The translations under genes and the position numbers were made by a program. The notes below the pieces were generated by a model. The model was not told the DNA's origin. It saw nothing but the letters and a program-made list of their open reading frames with translations, and did no database searches. From positions 3,720,001-3,784,000 of the forward strand of contig OY760226.1 of assembly GCA_963663395.1 (NCBI GenBank): 64,000 bases of DNA, read 5' to 3'. This DNA is from Azophilus sp963663395 (lineage in GTDB: Bacteria; Pseudomonadota; Gammaproteobacteria; Pseudomonadales; Azotimanducaceae). Shown here piece after piece: positions 42,924 to 51,745 of this stretch; the stretch's first letter is position 1, and each line of letters opens with the position of its first letter.

Positions 42924-44240
42924 TCAGGCATCCGCGGGCGCGGTCACGCCGACGATGTCCTGCGAGGTCACCACCTTGCCCGGCGCGTAGCCGCGCGGGG
43001 CAATGCCGGCCAGTGACCTGGGCTCCTTGTCCACATTCGAGGCCAGCTTGCGCAGCGCCGCCACCGTACATTTCTCGCGGCCGCCCGCCCGCTCCATGCC
43101 GTCGAAGTGCCAGTCGCGGAACACGTTCTGATGCGTGATCCTGTCGATCTCGTCATCGGGTATGCCCCCCGGCACGCTCTGTATGCTGCGCCACAGGCCT
43201 TCCGGATAGTCCGGCCACAGGCAGTCCGAATGCGGGTAGTCGACTTCCAGCGTGATGTTGTCGATGCCGATGTGGTGACGGTTGAGCAGGCCTACATCGT
43301 CTTCGATGAAACAGGTGCGGATGTGCTCACGGAATACATCGCTCGGCTTCCTGTCACCGTAACTCTTGTTGGTCCAGGCGCCGTGGTGGCGATTGGTGAA
43401 GTCGGCCCGTTCGAGCAGGTACGGCACCCAGCCGATGCCTCCCTCGGAGAGGGCCATCTTCAGGTTCGGGTAACGCAGGAACGCCTCCAGGGTGATCCAG
43501 TCGGCGGCCGCGTTGGAGATGGACATGGGCATGGCGGTGATCCACGCCTCGATCGGGGATTCGGGGGACGGATGCGGCAGCGGTGTGCCCGAACCGATAT
43601 GGCAGTTGAGCATGACACCCTCGCGATCGCAGATCTCCCACACCGGTTCCCATTCCGGCCGGTGAATGCCGGGCAGCCCGATACCCGCGGGATTGGAAGC
43701 AAAGCTGATCGACCGGCATCCCTTGTCGAGCACGCGCCCGATCTCCTTCACCGTATCGCCGACGTCCCACATCGGCACGAGGGCCAGGGGAATGAATCGC
43801 GTGGGATGTTTGCCGCACCACTCATCGATGTGCCAGTTGTTGTAGGCCTGCAGCACCTCGTAGGCGTTGGCCGGGTCCTTGCGCGCCCGTTCGAGGAAAA
43901 ATGCGCCATGAAAGCCGGGAAAGGAGGGAAAGCCCAGGGAGGAGAAGGTGCCGTTGGCATTCATGTCGTCCACCCGCGCGTCCACGTCGTACGCCGCCTT
44001 GCGCATGTGATCGAAGCGCTGCGGCTCCATCCCCCATTCGTTCTTGGGACGGCCAACCACCGCGTTCAGGCCGATGTTGGACTTCATGAGATCGTCCCAA
44101 ACCCAGACCTGATTGCCATTCATCTCCCGGATTTGCGGGGCGTTGGCCCGCTGCGCCCGGGTAAGCTGATTGTCGAACATGTCCGGTGGCTCAACGATGT
44201 GATCGTCCACGCTGGCAATGACCATGTCTTCCATGCGCAT
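42924..44240 (-). CDS. Amidohydrolase-2 family protein
   Basis: A 438-residue PF04909-type amidohydrolase, longer than the one at 21325. It has the first-strand motif ASVDDHIVEPPDMFDNQ, a central GTPLPHPSPESPIEAW segment and VDYPHSDCLWPDYP, which carries late metal-binding residues. The ATG has GGGAG upstream. It is first of a three-gene minus-strand operon with the APH-like kinase and reductase. Hydrolytic ring or C-C cleavage of a carbonyl compound is possible; substrate unknown. Confidence 0.9.
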   Translation of the reverse strand: MRMEDMVIASVDDHIVEPPDMFDNQLTRAQRANAPQIREMNGNQVWVWDDLMKSNIGLNAVVGRPKNEWGMEPQRFDHMRKAAYDVDARVDDMNANGTFSSLGFPSFPGFHGAFFLERARKDPANAYEVLQAYNNWHIDEWCGKHPTRFIPLALVPMWDVGDTVKEIGRVLDKGCRSISFASNPAGIGLPGIHRPEWEPVWEICDREGVMLNCHIGSGTPLPHPSPESPIEAWITAMPMSISNAAADWITLEAFLRYPNLKMALSEGGIGWVPYLLERADFTNRHHGAWTNKSYGDRKPSDVFREHIRTCFIEDDVGLLNRHHIGIDNITLEVDYPHSDCLWPDYPEGLWRSIQSVPGGIPDDEIDRITHQNVFRDWHFDGMERAGGREKCTVAALRKLASNVDKEPRSLAGIAPRGYAPGKVVTSQDIVGVTAPADA

Positions 44241-44258
44241 CGGCTTTCTCCCGGTGAT

Positions 44259-44287
44259 TTATTATCCAAATAAGTTAACTATATAAT
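44259..44287 (+). promoter_or_regulatory. Candidate promoter of the second APH-like gene
   Basis: A perfect TATAAT (44282-44287) follows TTATTA (44259-44264) at 17 bp in an AT-rich island with the palindrome AAGTTAACT. It lies in the 193-bp divergent gap between amidohydrolase and the plus-strand gene, so the same island may serve both directions. The rest of the gap shows nothing recognisable. Confidence 0.4.
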
Positions 44288-44433
44288 GTTAGCTTCCCAG
44301 TGGAACGGGATCAACGCAGCAGGCGATGGCCACGCATGCCCGGCAGGCGGGCCGAAATTGTCCATCAGCGCCGCTTCCGCGCCATAATGCCTCGCTTCGA
44401 TGACCGTCCGCACACTGCAGGCTCGAGACGCCC

Positions 44434-45855
44434 ATGGCAGAACTGGCACCTGATGTAGCCGAATGGATCAGCAGTGTAACGCGCGGCCGGATCACCCGCG
44501 CGCAGCGCATCCTTGCCGGCGGCCGTTTTGGCTGGTACATCGACGTCGAAGACCGCGCGGGCACCGTGCACGAACTGTTTCTGCAACAGTCGCGTTCTGA
44601 TGCCGGCGACCCCGGCCGTTCGCCCTTCAACTCGTTTCGTATGGAAGGGGAAATCTATCGGGCCCTGCACCGGCACATTCCCGTGCCCAGGCCCTGGGGC
44701 ATCAATGAGCAGATCGGTGGCTTCCTCGTCGACCGGGTTCCCGGCGTGGCCTGGATGCACCCGCCCGCCGACCCGGGCGAGCAACTGAGCGTGGCACAGG
44801 ACTTCATTCGCCACATCGCCAAACTGCACGCCCTGGATCCCGGCGAGTTGGACCTGCCGAGCTACCATCCCGTGAAAAGTGCCCGGGAACATCAACTCGA
44901 CCGCCTTGGGGTGTTTCGCGCCCGGGCCGAGGCCAGCGGCGAACCCATCGAGCCGATGCTGCGCATCTCGCTCGAGTTTCTGGAAAACAGCATTCCGGAT
45001 TACGACGGGCCGGTGGTGCTGGTGCAGGGCGACACCGGCCCCGGCAACCTCATGTACAGGAACGGCCGGGTGACCGGCATCATCGACTGGGAACTTGCCC
45101 ACCTCAGCGACCCCATGGACGACATTGCCTGGATGTGTTGGCGCACGGTGCAGCATACGTTCACCGACTTCGCCGAACGCCTGCGCGAATACGAAGCGCT
45201 CTCCGGCCACCGGATCAATATTGATCGTGTCAACTATTACCGCGTCAATGCGTTCGTCGTCCTGTGCGCGGTCTCGAGCTCCCAGGCAGGGGGATTCGGG
45301 TTATCGAGCATGACCGAGGCGTCCGGCGAATCAAACGTCGCCCGGTCGGCGATCGCGGAATCCGAACGCGATGCCGATGGCAGCGCATTCGCCATGACGG
45401 CCCTGCATCGCCGCATGCGTATCACCGCGCTGGCGGACGCACTCGGGATCGCGCTTCCGCCGCGCCAGGTACGAGGCGAAGCCCCGGTACGCCCCGAATA
45501 TTCATCCTACGACGATCTGCTGGAACAGATGCGGGTGATCGTTCCGGAGATCGGCGATGCCATGGCCACCCGCCACGCCAAGGGCGTGGTGCGCAAGCTC
45601 AAGCACCTCAAGGAACTGTCCCGCAACGGGGCGCTTTTCGATCGTTTCGAACTGGACAGTATCGCCAGTTTGCTCGGCAGGCGGCCGGAGTCGCTCGGCA
45701 AGGGGCGCGCCGCCCTGTATCAGGCAGCGGTCGCACGGGACATCTCGGACGAGGACTACATCCTCTACCACTGGAACCGGCTCGTGCATGATGAACACCT
45801 CATGCAATACGCCGCCGGCACACTCTCGCGCCGCGACTGGCCGGCGCTTCACTGA
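44434..45855 (+). CDS. APH-like phosphotransferase with C-terminal extension
   Basis: A 473-residue protein. The kinase-fold domain occupies about residues 20-330; the catalytic loop reads VQGDTGPGNLMY, with Gln in place of the usual His before the Asp, while the Asp and Asn and the IIDWELAHLSDPMDD metal site are kept. A further ~140-residue helical domain follows (LLEQMRVIVPEIGDAMATRH onward), not recognised. It is monocistronic and convergent with the ThDP enzyme. Function is likely as for the paralogue at 41911, phosphorylating a hydroxyacyl compound. Confidence 0.85.
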   Translation: MAELAPDVAEWISSVTRGRITRAQRILAGGRFGWYIDVEDRAGTVHELFLQQSRSDAGDPGRSPFNSFRMEGEIYRALHRHIPVPRPWGINEQIGGFLVDRVPGVAWMHPPADPGEQLSVAQDFIRHIAKLHALDPGELDLPSYHPVKSAREHQLDRLGVFRARAEASGEPIEPMLRISLEFLENSIPDYDGPVVLVQGDTGPGNLMYRNGRVTGIIDWELAHLSDPMDDIAWMCWRTVQHTFTDFAERLREYEALSGHRINIDRVNYYRVNAFVVLCAVSSSQAGGFGLSSMTEASGESNVARSAIAESERDADGSAFAMTALHRRMRITALADALGIALPPRQVRGEAPVRPEYSSYDDLLEQMRVIVPEIGDAMATRHAKGVVRKLKHLKELSRNGALFDRFELDSIASLLGRRPESLGKGRAALYQAAVARDISDEDYILYHWNRLVHDEHLMQYAAGTLSRRDWPALH

Positions 45856-45986
45856 CGCCGATCAACCCCACGATATCGCGGTGCCTGCAATCGACCGGAG
45901 CGCCTAGCGCCCGGAGTCGTCCCGAGCGGTGCAAGCCGGCAGATCGGCTTGTGCATCATCCCGACACCCGCACGAGTGGCGCCCGC

Positions 45987-47618
45987 TCATTCGTCGGAGA
46001 TTGAAATCTCCTTTGCGGTAATGAATTCGAGCAATGCCGGCTGCCCGCTCTCCGTCGCCTCGATCCCGCGTTTCAGTGCCGCGGTGATCTCGTCCGGGCT
46101 GGTGACCCGCTCCCCGTAGGCGCCGAACGCCTTGGCCATCTCCGCGTAGTTGCCCGAGATCTCCGTGGCGCCGTACTTCTCCTGGGAGACGGGCATGATC
46201 GGAATCTCGATGGCCATGGAGAAGTTGTTGAAGAGAATCGACAGGATCGGAATGCGCTCCCGCGCCGCGGTTTCGAAATCCATGCCCGTGAAACCGATGG
46301 CCGCATCGCCCCAGACGTTGATGCAGAGCTTGTCCGGGCAGGCGAGTTTCGCGCCCATCGCAAGCCCGAGCCCGTAGCCGAGCTGGGTGGTCTTGCCCCA
46401 GCCGATGTAGCTGAGCGGTGCGGTGGCTTCCCAGAACGGCGTCGTCTGGTCGCGGGGGCTGCCGGCGTCGTGGGTGATGATGGTGGCCTCCTTGTCGACC
46501 ATCCGGTTCAGTTCCCACAGCACGCGGTAGGGATTGATCGGCGTCTCGTTGCTCTCGAGCTTCGGCAGCCACTCGGCCAGCCAGGTTTCCCGCATGGCGG
46601 CGATGCGGTCGGGCACATCGTCTCGCGCATCGGCAGTTCGCCGGTCGAGGTTCGCCATGGCGTCACGCAGCGCCTCCAGCGTCAGCCTGGCATCGCCGAT
46701 CAGCCCGTATTGGGCAGGCACATCCTTGTTCAGATCCATCGGATCGAGGGTGGCGTGGATCATGGTCTTGCCCCGCGGCATCTGCACTCCGAAACCAGTC
46801 AGGGCGAAACTGCAGCCGATACCCAGAATGACATCCGCCTCCTGCAGCCATGCCGTTACCGTGCGCGGGTTGGCGCGGCCGCCCGAACCGAGGGACAGCG
46901 GGTGGTTTTCCGGAAAGGCGCTCTTGCCCTCGATGCTGGTCGTCACCGGGATGTTCCAATCCTCGGCCAGCGCTTTCAGCGCATCCCAGCCGCGGGCGTA
47001 GTGAACGCCCTGCCCCGCGTAGATGACCGGCCGCTCGGCGGCGGCGAGCACCGCGGCCGCTTCCTCGACGGCAGCCGGGTCCGGGGCGCTACGGCTCTTG
47101 AAGCTCGGTTCCGGCGTCCACCAGTCGGGCACTTCTTCCCCGAACACATCCACGGGCACCTCCACCAGCACCGGCCCGGGACGGCCGTTGCGCAACTGGA
47201 AGAAGGCGCGCCGCATCACCTCCGGCAACGCCCGTCCCATGGTCAGCGGCTCTGCCCACTTGGTGATCTGGCGCATGTTCTGGGTGGAATTGAAGTTGGG
47301 GTAGTAGTTGGCGAGGCGTCGCGGGTAACCGGCGGGCATGACCAGGATCGGCACGGATTCCGAGTACGCCTGGGCGACACCGCCGAAGGCGTTTTCGGAG
47401 CCGGGGCCGTGCTGCATGCAGAAAACGCCGATCTTGTCCCCGGACGACAGCCGCGAATAAGCATCCGCCATGTGCAGCCCGATGCGCTCCTGGCGCACGA
47501 TGATGGTGCGGATATCCTCGGCGGCTGCCGACTCGATGAGCGGGTTCACGGGATAGGCGAACAGGATATCGACTCCCTCCGCCTTCAGGACCTTTGCGAT
47601 GCCTTCGGCCACGTTCAT
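45987..47618 (-). CDS. Thiamine diphosphate-dependent enzyme (acetolactate synthase-like)
   Basis: A 543-residue member of the pyruvate-oxidase-like ThDP family. The activating Glu is in VRQERIGLHMADAYSRL, the central domain has PVIYAGQGVHYARG, and the ThDP motif is WGDAAIGF to FNNFSM (GDA rather than GDG). Alternatives are acetolactate synthase, oxalyl-CoA decarboxylase-like or 2-hydroxyacyl-CoA lyase-like enzymes; no FAD-specific signature decides. A lyase that shortens a 2-hydroxyacyl-CoA would fit the neighbours. It stands alone on the minus strand. The 131-bp gap to the convergent APH-like gene has a small GC-rich hairpin near 45896-45914 and nothing else. Confidence 0.9.
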   Translation of the reverse strand: MNVAEGIAKVLKAEGVDILFAYPVNPLIESAAAEDIRTIIVRQERIGLHMADAYSRLSSGDKIGVFCMQHGPGSENAFGGVAQAYSESVPILVMPAGYPRRLANYYPNFNSTQNMRQITKWAEPLTMGRALPEVMRRAFFQLRNGRPGPVLVEVPVDVFGEEVPDWWTPEPSFKSRSAPDPAAVEEAAAVLAAAERPVIYAGQGVHYARGWDALKALAEDWNIPVTTSIEGKSAFPENHPLSLGSGGRANPRTVTAWLQEADVILGIGCSFALTGFGVQMPRGKTMIHATLDPMDLNKDVPAQYGLIGDARLTLEALRDAMANLDRRTADARDDVPDRIAAMRETWLAEWLPKLESNETPINPYRVLWELNRMVDKEATIITHDAGSPRDQTTPFWEATAPLSYIGWGKTTQLGYGLGLAMGAKLACPDKLCINVWGDAAIGFTGMDFETAARERIPILSILFNNFSMAIEIPIMPVSQEKYGATEISGNYAEMAKAFGAYGERVTSPDEITAALKRGIEATESGQPALLEFITAKEISISDE

Positions 47619-47787
47619 AGCGCGCCTCCCTGGTGATTGCCGCCGATGATAGCCTGCCGCATCGACTATGATCTATGCTTGCCGGGCGCGGCGCCGGCGG
47701 AACCGCCCGGTGCCCGAGCGGCCACCCGGGTTACGGCTTCCGGAATCGATTCAGCCTCGAGTGCACTCTGATGAGACCGATCCAACC

Positions 47788-48972
47788 GTGAGCGACCTGA
47801 CCGATTTTCGCAGGGAAACCCGCGCCTGGCTGGAGGAGAACTGTCCTCCCGGCGCCAGGGGCCCGGGCCAGGTTGCCTGGGGCAGCAGCAGCATCGAACT
47901 CGAACCGGACACCCGGCTCTGGCTCGAGCGGATGGCGGAACGGGGCTGGACGGTACCCACCTGGCCCCGGGAGTACGGCGGAGCGGAACTCGGCCGCAAC
48001 CAGTACCGGGTGCTGATCGAAGAACTGAAGCGCATCGGCGCCCGCACGCCGCTGACCGGGCGCGGCGTCAACTACATCGGTCCGACGCTGCTCGAACTCG
48101 GCAGCGAGACTCAGAAAGCGCGCTGGCTGCCCGGTATCGCGCGCGGCAAAGGGGGCTGGGCGATGGGCTACTCCGAACCCGGCGCCGGTTCCGATCTCGC
48201 GAGCCTTTCCACCCGCGCCGTTATCGACGGCGACCACTTCATCATCAACGGCCGCAAGACCTGGACATCCGACGCCATGGACTGCGACTTCATCTTCGTG
48301 CTCGCCCGCACCGACCCCGAGCGGCCCAAGCACCAGGGCATCAGCCTGATCCTGGTGGACATGAGCCAGCCCGGGGTCAGGGTCAATCCCATCCGCCTGA
48401 TCTCCGGCGCCTCACCGTTCAACGAAACCCTGTTCGAAGACGCCGTCGCCAGGGCGGACGATGCGGTCGGGGGCCTCAACAACGGCTGGACCGTGGGCAA
48501 GCGCCTGCTGCAGTTCGAGCGCTCCACCCATGCCGGCATCAACATATCCGGTTCCCAGGGGGGCCGGACCGCCCGCAGCCGCATGCCGGAAAAGATCGGG
48601 CGCTACGTTCACCGGCGCGGCGGCAAACTCGAAAATCCCGACATCCGTGACAGGCTGATCCGCCACGAACAGAACGGCGCCGCCCAGCGACTCACGCAGA
48701 AGCGCGTGCTCGAGGAAACGCAGGCGCGGGCGCCCGGATTTGCCTCCTCGGCCGTAAAACTCACAGGCGCCCTGCATGCCCAGGAGGGCCACGAGCTGCT
48801 CCTGGCGGCAATGGGAACCCGGGGCATCGGCTGGCGGGAAGAACCTTTCCAGGAGGCGGAAGTCGAGCGGACCCGGGAGTGGCTGCGGCAGAAATCACTC
48901 ACCATCGCCGGCGGCACCAAGGAGATTCAGCTCAACATCATCGCCAAGCGCGTGCTGGGGTTGCCGGACTGA
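47788..48972 (+). CDS. Acyl-CoA dehydrogenase
   Basis: FAD-dependent acyl-CoA dehydrogenase of 394 residues. The middle domain has AMGYSEPGAGSDLASLSTRA and FIINGRKTWTSDA; the C-terminal helical domain ends with SLTIAGGTKEIQLNIIAKRVLGLP. It introduces a 2,3-double bond into an acyl-CoA and passes electrons to ETF. The GTG at 47788 begins the family-like MSDLTDFRRETRAWLEE sequence; the frame extends to 47668 with unlikely arginine-rich sequence. The glycine-rich insertion ISGSQGGRTARSRMPEKIG is unusual. It diverges from the ThDP enzyme. Confidence 0.92.
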   Translation: MSDLTDFRRETRAWLEENCPPGARGPGQVAWGSSSIELEPDTRLWLERMAERGWTVPTWPREYGGAELGRNQYRVLIEELKRIGARTPLTGRGVNYIGPTLLELGSETQKARWLPGIARGKGGWAMGYSEPGAGSDLASLSTRAVIDGDHFIINGRKTWTSDAMDCDFIFVLARTDPERPKHQGISLILVDMSQPGVRVNPIRLISGASPFNETLFEDAVARADDAVGGLNNGWTVGKRLLQFERSTHAGINISGSQGGRTARSRMPEKIGRYVHRRGGKLENPDIRDRLIRHEQNGAAQRLTQKRVLEETQARAPGFASSAVKLTGALHAQEGHELLLAAMGTRGIGWREEPFQEAEVERTREWLRQKSLTIAGGTKEIQLNIIAKRVLGLPD

Positions 48973-49020
48973 CAGCGGCCACAGGCACCCCGGACAGAGA
49001 ACGCCGAATCGTCCGGGCGG

Positions 49021-50271
49021 CTATGCCTCGCCGATCCGGCCCAATATGGGCAGCAGGTACTCGACGAACCGTTCCGGGTTCTCCGACATGGGGAAGTGGC
49101 CCATTCCCTTCATCTCCTGCCAGGTGGAGCCGGGAATGGCCAGGTGCGCGGCGCGGCCGAGTTCCGGGGTGCCGTTGTAGTCGTATTCGCCCGAGAGGAT
49201 GTGCACACCGACCCGATTGGTGTCGATGTCGCCCGCCCGGTCGGTGAGGTCGTAGTCCTCGACGTAGTAGTACAGGTCGCCGAGGAACGCGGGCGGCCAG
49301 CACGAAGAATAGACGAAGCTGGTTTCCTTGCGGTAAGCGGCCGGCGATGTCGGCGCCATGACGCTGTCCATCAGCCGCGCCTTGTACTCGTTGCCCACCT
49401 GCGGGTGCCAGAGCGCGCTGAAATCCTCCATGTCGCCGCCGATCTTGAGCGCTCCCTCCAGCGAAATGACCGCGCGCAACCGCTCCGGGTGACGGGCCGC
49501 GAGGTCCAGGGCCAGCAACCCGCCCACCGAACAGCCCATGAACACGGCGCCCTCGAGATGCAGTGCGTCCATCAACGCCAGCGGCACGGAGCGCAGGAAC
49601 TCCCCCTCCAACCGGTAGTCGTCCGCCCACCAGGCCTTCGAGACCGGCGGCATCGACTTGCCGTGATACGGCAGGTCATAGGCGATCAGGCGAAAGCGGC
49701 TCGTAATCTCGGGATATTCGAACAGGTGCCGCCACTGGCTGCCGTGGGCGCCCGCCGTGTGCTGCATCAACAGGGGTATCCCCTGCCCGGCTTCCTCGAA
49801 GTAGATGCGATGATCGTGACCGGCGAGGTGCAGATGCACGTATCTGCCTACCGGGGCGTCCAGGGTGCCCGGCCGGGCCGACTCGCTACGCGGGGAATCT
49901 TCGCGCAAACCCGCCGGACGTAGCAGCTCAACCGCCCGCATCGCCGCGGCGTGGTACTGGGCGTGCAACACGGGGTCCCCGCCCCGCTTGAGCCCTTGCC
50001 CCCAGGCCGCGCCGATGTCGTTGTAGAGCGGCGGCGGTACCGGCGCCAGCAACCGGGCCCATAGCGGCGGCGGTGCGGAAAGGGTCATGACCCCGTTCTG
50101 CCCGGCAGGCTCACCGCCCGCCACGCGTCCGTCGGTGAGCCGCAATGCGAGGGAATCGTCGCCGATCTCAAGTACCAGCCCGCCGGTCCAGTGGCGTGCC
50201 GCCAAACGGAATTCGCCATCCGATGCGCAACGTGCTGCCCACTCGGCACTGGCCGGAAGCGCTAAAGTCAT
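49021..50271 (-). CDS. Alpha/beta hydrolase with N-terminal SCP2-like domain
   Basis: A 416-residue fusion starting at 50271, where GGAGAAGAA precedes the ATG. The first ~120 residues (SDGEFRLAARHWTGGLVLEI, later LTDGRVAGGEP) look like a sterol-carrier-protein-2 fold for hydrophobic ligands. The rest is an alpha/beta hydrolase: nucleophile elbow GCSVGG, acid in LSGEYDYNG, His in MKGMGHFPMSENPE. It would hydrolyse a bulky lipophilic ester or C-C bond (MhpC-like). The SCP2 assignment is by pattern and moderately sure. It lies 46 bp after NudC in the same direction. Confidence 0.85.
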   Translation of the reverse strand: MTLALPASAEWAARCASDGEFRLAARHWTGGLVLEIGDDSLALRLTDGRVAGGEPAGQNGVMTLSAPPPLWARLLAPVPPPLYNDIGAAWGQGLKRGGDPVLHAQYHAAAMRAVELLRPAGLREDSPRSESARPGTLDAPVGRYVHLHLAGHDHRIYFEEAGQGIPLLMQHTAGAHGSQWRHLFEYPEITSRFRLIAYDLPYHGKSMPPVSKAWWADDYRLEGEFLRSVPLALMDALHLEGAVFMGCSVGGLLALDLAARHPERLRAVISLEGALKIGGDMEDFSALWHPQVGNEYKARLMDSVMAPTSPAAYRKETSFVYSSCWPPAFLGDLYYYVEDYDLTDRAGDIDTNRVGVHILSGEYDYNGTPELGRAAHLAIPGSTWQEMKGMGHFPMSENPERFVEYLLPILGRIGEA

Positions 50272-50317
50272 TTCTTCTCCAATCGATGCCTGATCGTATC
50301 CATACCGCCCCGCGACA

Positions 50318-51232
50318 CTACTCGCCCCCATTCACCCACGACTTGATCAGATGATGGGCGATGGCGAGCGACCCCGGCACCTTCAGGTTCGGGTTCTCGT
50401 TCTCGAGGGCCGCGGTGACTTCGTCACGCGAGAACCACCGCACATCGGCCATCTCCGCGTCGTCGATGCGGATTTCCGTACTCGTCGCACGCCCGAGGCA
50501 CCCGATCATCAGCGACGACGGGAACGGCCAGGGCTGCGAAGAATGGTAATGCACCTCCCCCACCTCGATGCCCGCTTCCTCGCGTACCTCGCGCCGCACC
50601 GCCTCCTCGATTGACTCTCCCTGATCGATAAAGCCGGCCAGGGCGGAATACATGCCCATCCGCACCAGCGGGCCCTTGGGCTGGCCCAGCAGGCAACGCC
50701 CGTTATCGTGAATCACCATGATGACTACCGGGTCCGTGCGGGGGAAGTGCTCAGCGCTGCATTGCGGGCAGGACCGGACATGCCCGCCCTTGCGTTGTTC
50801 CGTGGGGGCGCCGCACTTGCTGCAGTACCGGTGCGAGACGTGCCAGCCGAGTTGTGCACGGGCCTGGGCGACGATTCCCGTGTCGTCCGCCGGCATGACC
50901 ATGGCGGCCATGCGGCAATCCTCGAACCGCCAGCCGTTCTCGAGGCCCAGTTCGCGCACGGGCTGCTCCAGGCCCGAGATATCCAGGGCGAAATGCGGAA
51001 CGCCTTCGGCAAGGCCGAGGAGCACAGGGGGCGCATCCACATCGAGCCAACGCACCGTGGAACCGGATGTCCAGCCCAGCCCGCCGCCGTCGGCAAGCAG
51101 CACGTCGAGATTGTGGAAAGGCAGAAAGCGGCTGTCAGGGTCTTTTTCGGCGGCGGCCAACCACGCGTCATCGCGGCGCTCGGCATCCGCCCGGTCCAAT
51201 GGATTGCCGGCAAATCGGTGAACGAGTGTCAT
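50318..51232 (-). CDS. nudC: NAD+ diphosphatase (NADH pyrophosphatase)
   Basis: A 304-residue NudC protein that hydrolyses NAD(H) to NMN(H) and AMP and can decap NAD-RNA. A zinc ribbon is present (CSKCG and CPQC) followed by the Nudix box GFIDQGESIEEAVRREVREE, ending in AGI, and by the family-specific SQPWPFPSSLM. The ATG at 51232 has GAGG upstream; a longer frame to 51586 covers structured noncoding DNA. It is a housekeeping gene inside otherwise catabolic neighbours. Confidence 0.96.
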   Translation of the reverse strand: MTLVHRFAGNPLDRADAERRDDAWLAAAEKDPDSRFLPFHNLDVLLADGGGLGWTSGSTVRWLDVDAPPVLLGLAEGVPHFALDISGLEQPVRELGLENGWRFEDCRMAAMVMPADDTGIVAQARAQLGWHVSHRYCSKCGAPTEQRKGGHVRSCPQCSAEHFPRTDPVVIMVIHDNGRCLLGQPKGPLVRMGMYSALAGFIDQGESIEEAVRREVREEAGIEVGEVHYHSSQPWPFPSSLMIGCLGRATSTEIRIDDAEMADVRWFSRDEVTAALENENPNLKVPGSLAIAHHLIKSWVNGGE

Positions 51233-51745
51233 CCCACCCTCAATGTCCAAACCACCATTGTAGCCCGACTGCCCTGTACATCCGCCATCGCGGCGGCTGT
51301 CTGGCCAGGAGTACCCACCCGCGCGCACCGGGGCGCTGACGCCCAAGGAACAGCATTGAATCGAGCCATGTGAGCCGGCGTGCGGTGCGGCGTCGCCACC
51401 GGTCGGGTGCAGCCCGAGCCGAAGCACCGCTTCGGCAGGTGGCGACGCCCCGCAACTGGTTGCGGGGCGGGGTGCCAAACTACCAGCACCTTTAAAGCAC
51501 TTCAGCGCCCCCGGAATCCGCCGACCGCCTGGTCGCTTAGCGTGCAGGAGGACCGTACCCCATGCCGGACACAGCCGGACGGCCACCGGCCGGCACGGCC
51601 GAGGGCTTGACGGACAAGGAAACTGACACTTGTTATTCTAGGTCTACCTCAAGCCGCCGGCGCTCCGCTGATCCAACCTTCGATTCCCCAATCAAAATCA
51701 ATATATTTCAAAAGCTTAACACTTTTATGTTCATCGATTTGTCTT
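51233..51745. other. Divergent intergenic region, mostly without recognisable genes
   Basis: These 513 bp separate nudC from the efflux operon. The middle carries the structured element at 51389-51469. The right end (51690-51740) is AT-rich and probably holds the efflux promoter, with no clear -35/-10 pair. Nothing coding is convincing. Confidence 0.6.
51389..51469. ncRNA. Multi-stem structured element, possible RNA or mobile palindrome
   Basis: A perfect 12-bp outer stem (51389-51400 with 51438-51449) closes two inner hairpins: TCGGG/CCCGA (51403-51417) and GCCGAAGC/GCTTCGGC (51418-51436), giving a three-way junction. A second hairpin with 11-bp arms (51446-51456 with 51459-51469) overlaps the outer stem and could compete with it. 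No polyU tract follows on either strand, so it is not a simple terminator. Orientation, expression and identity are unknown. Confidence 0.4.

Noticed and set aside
45896..45914. GC-rich hairpin between convergent genes
   Set aside because: Stem interrupted by a bulge and no T-run, so I do not call it a terminator; it is mentioned only in the ThDP-enzyme entry.
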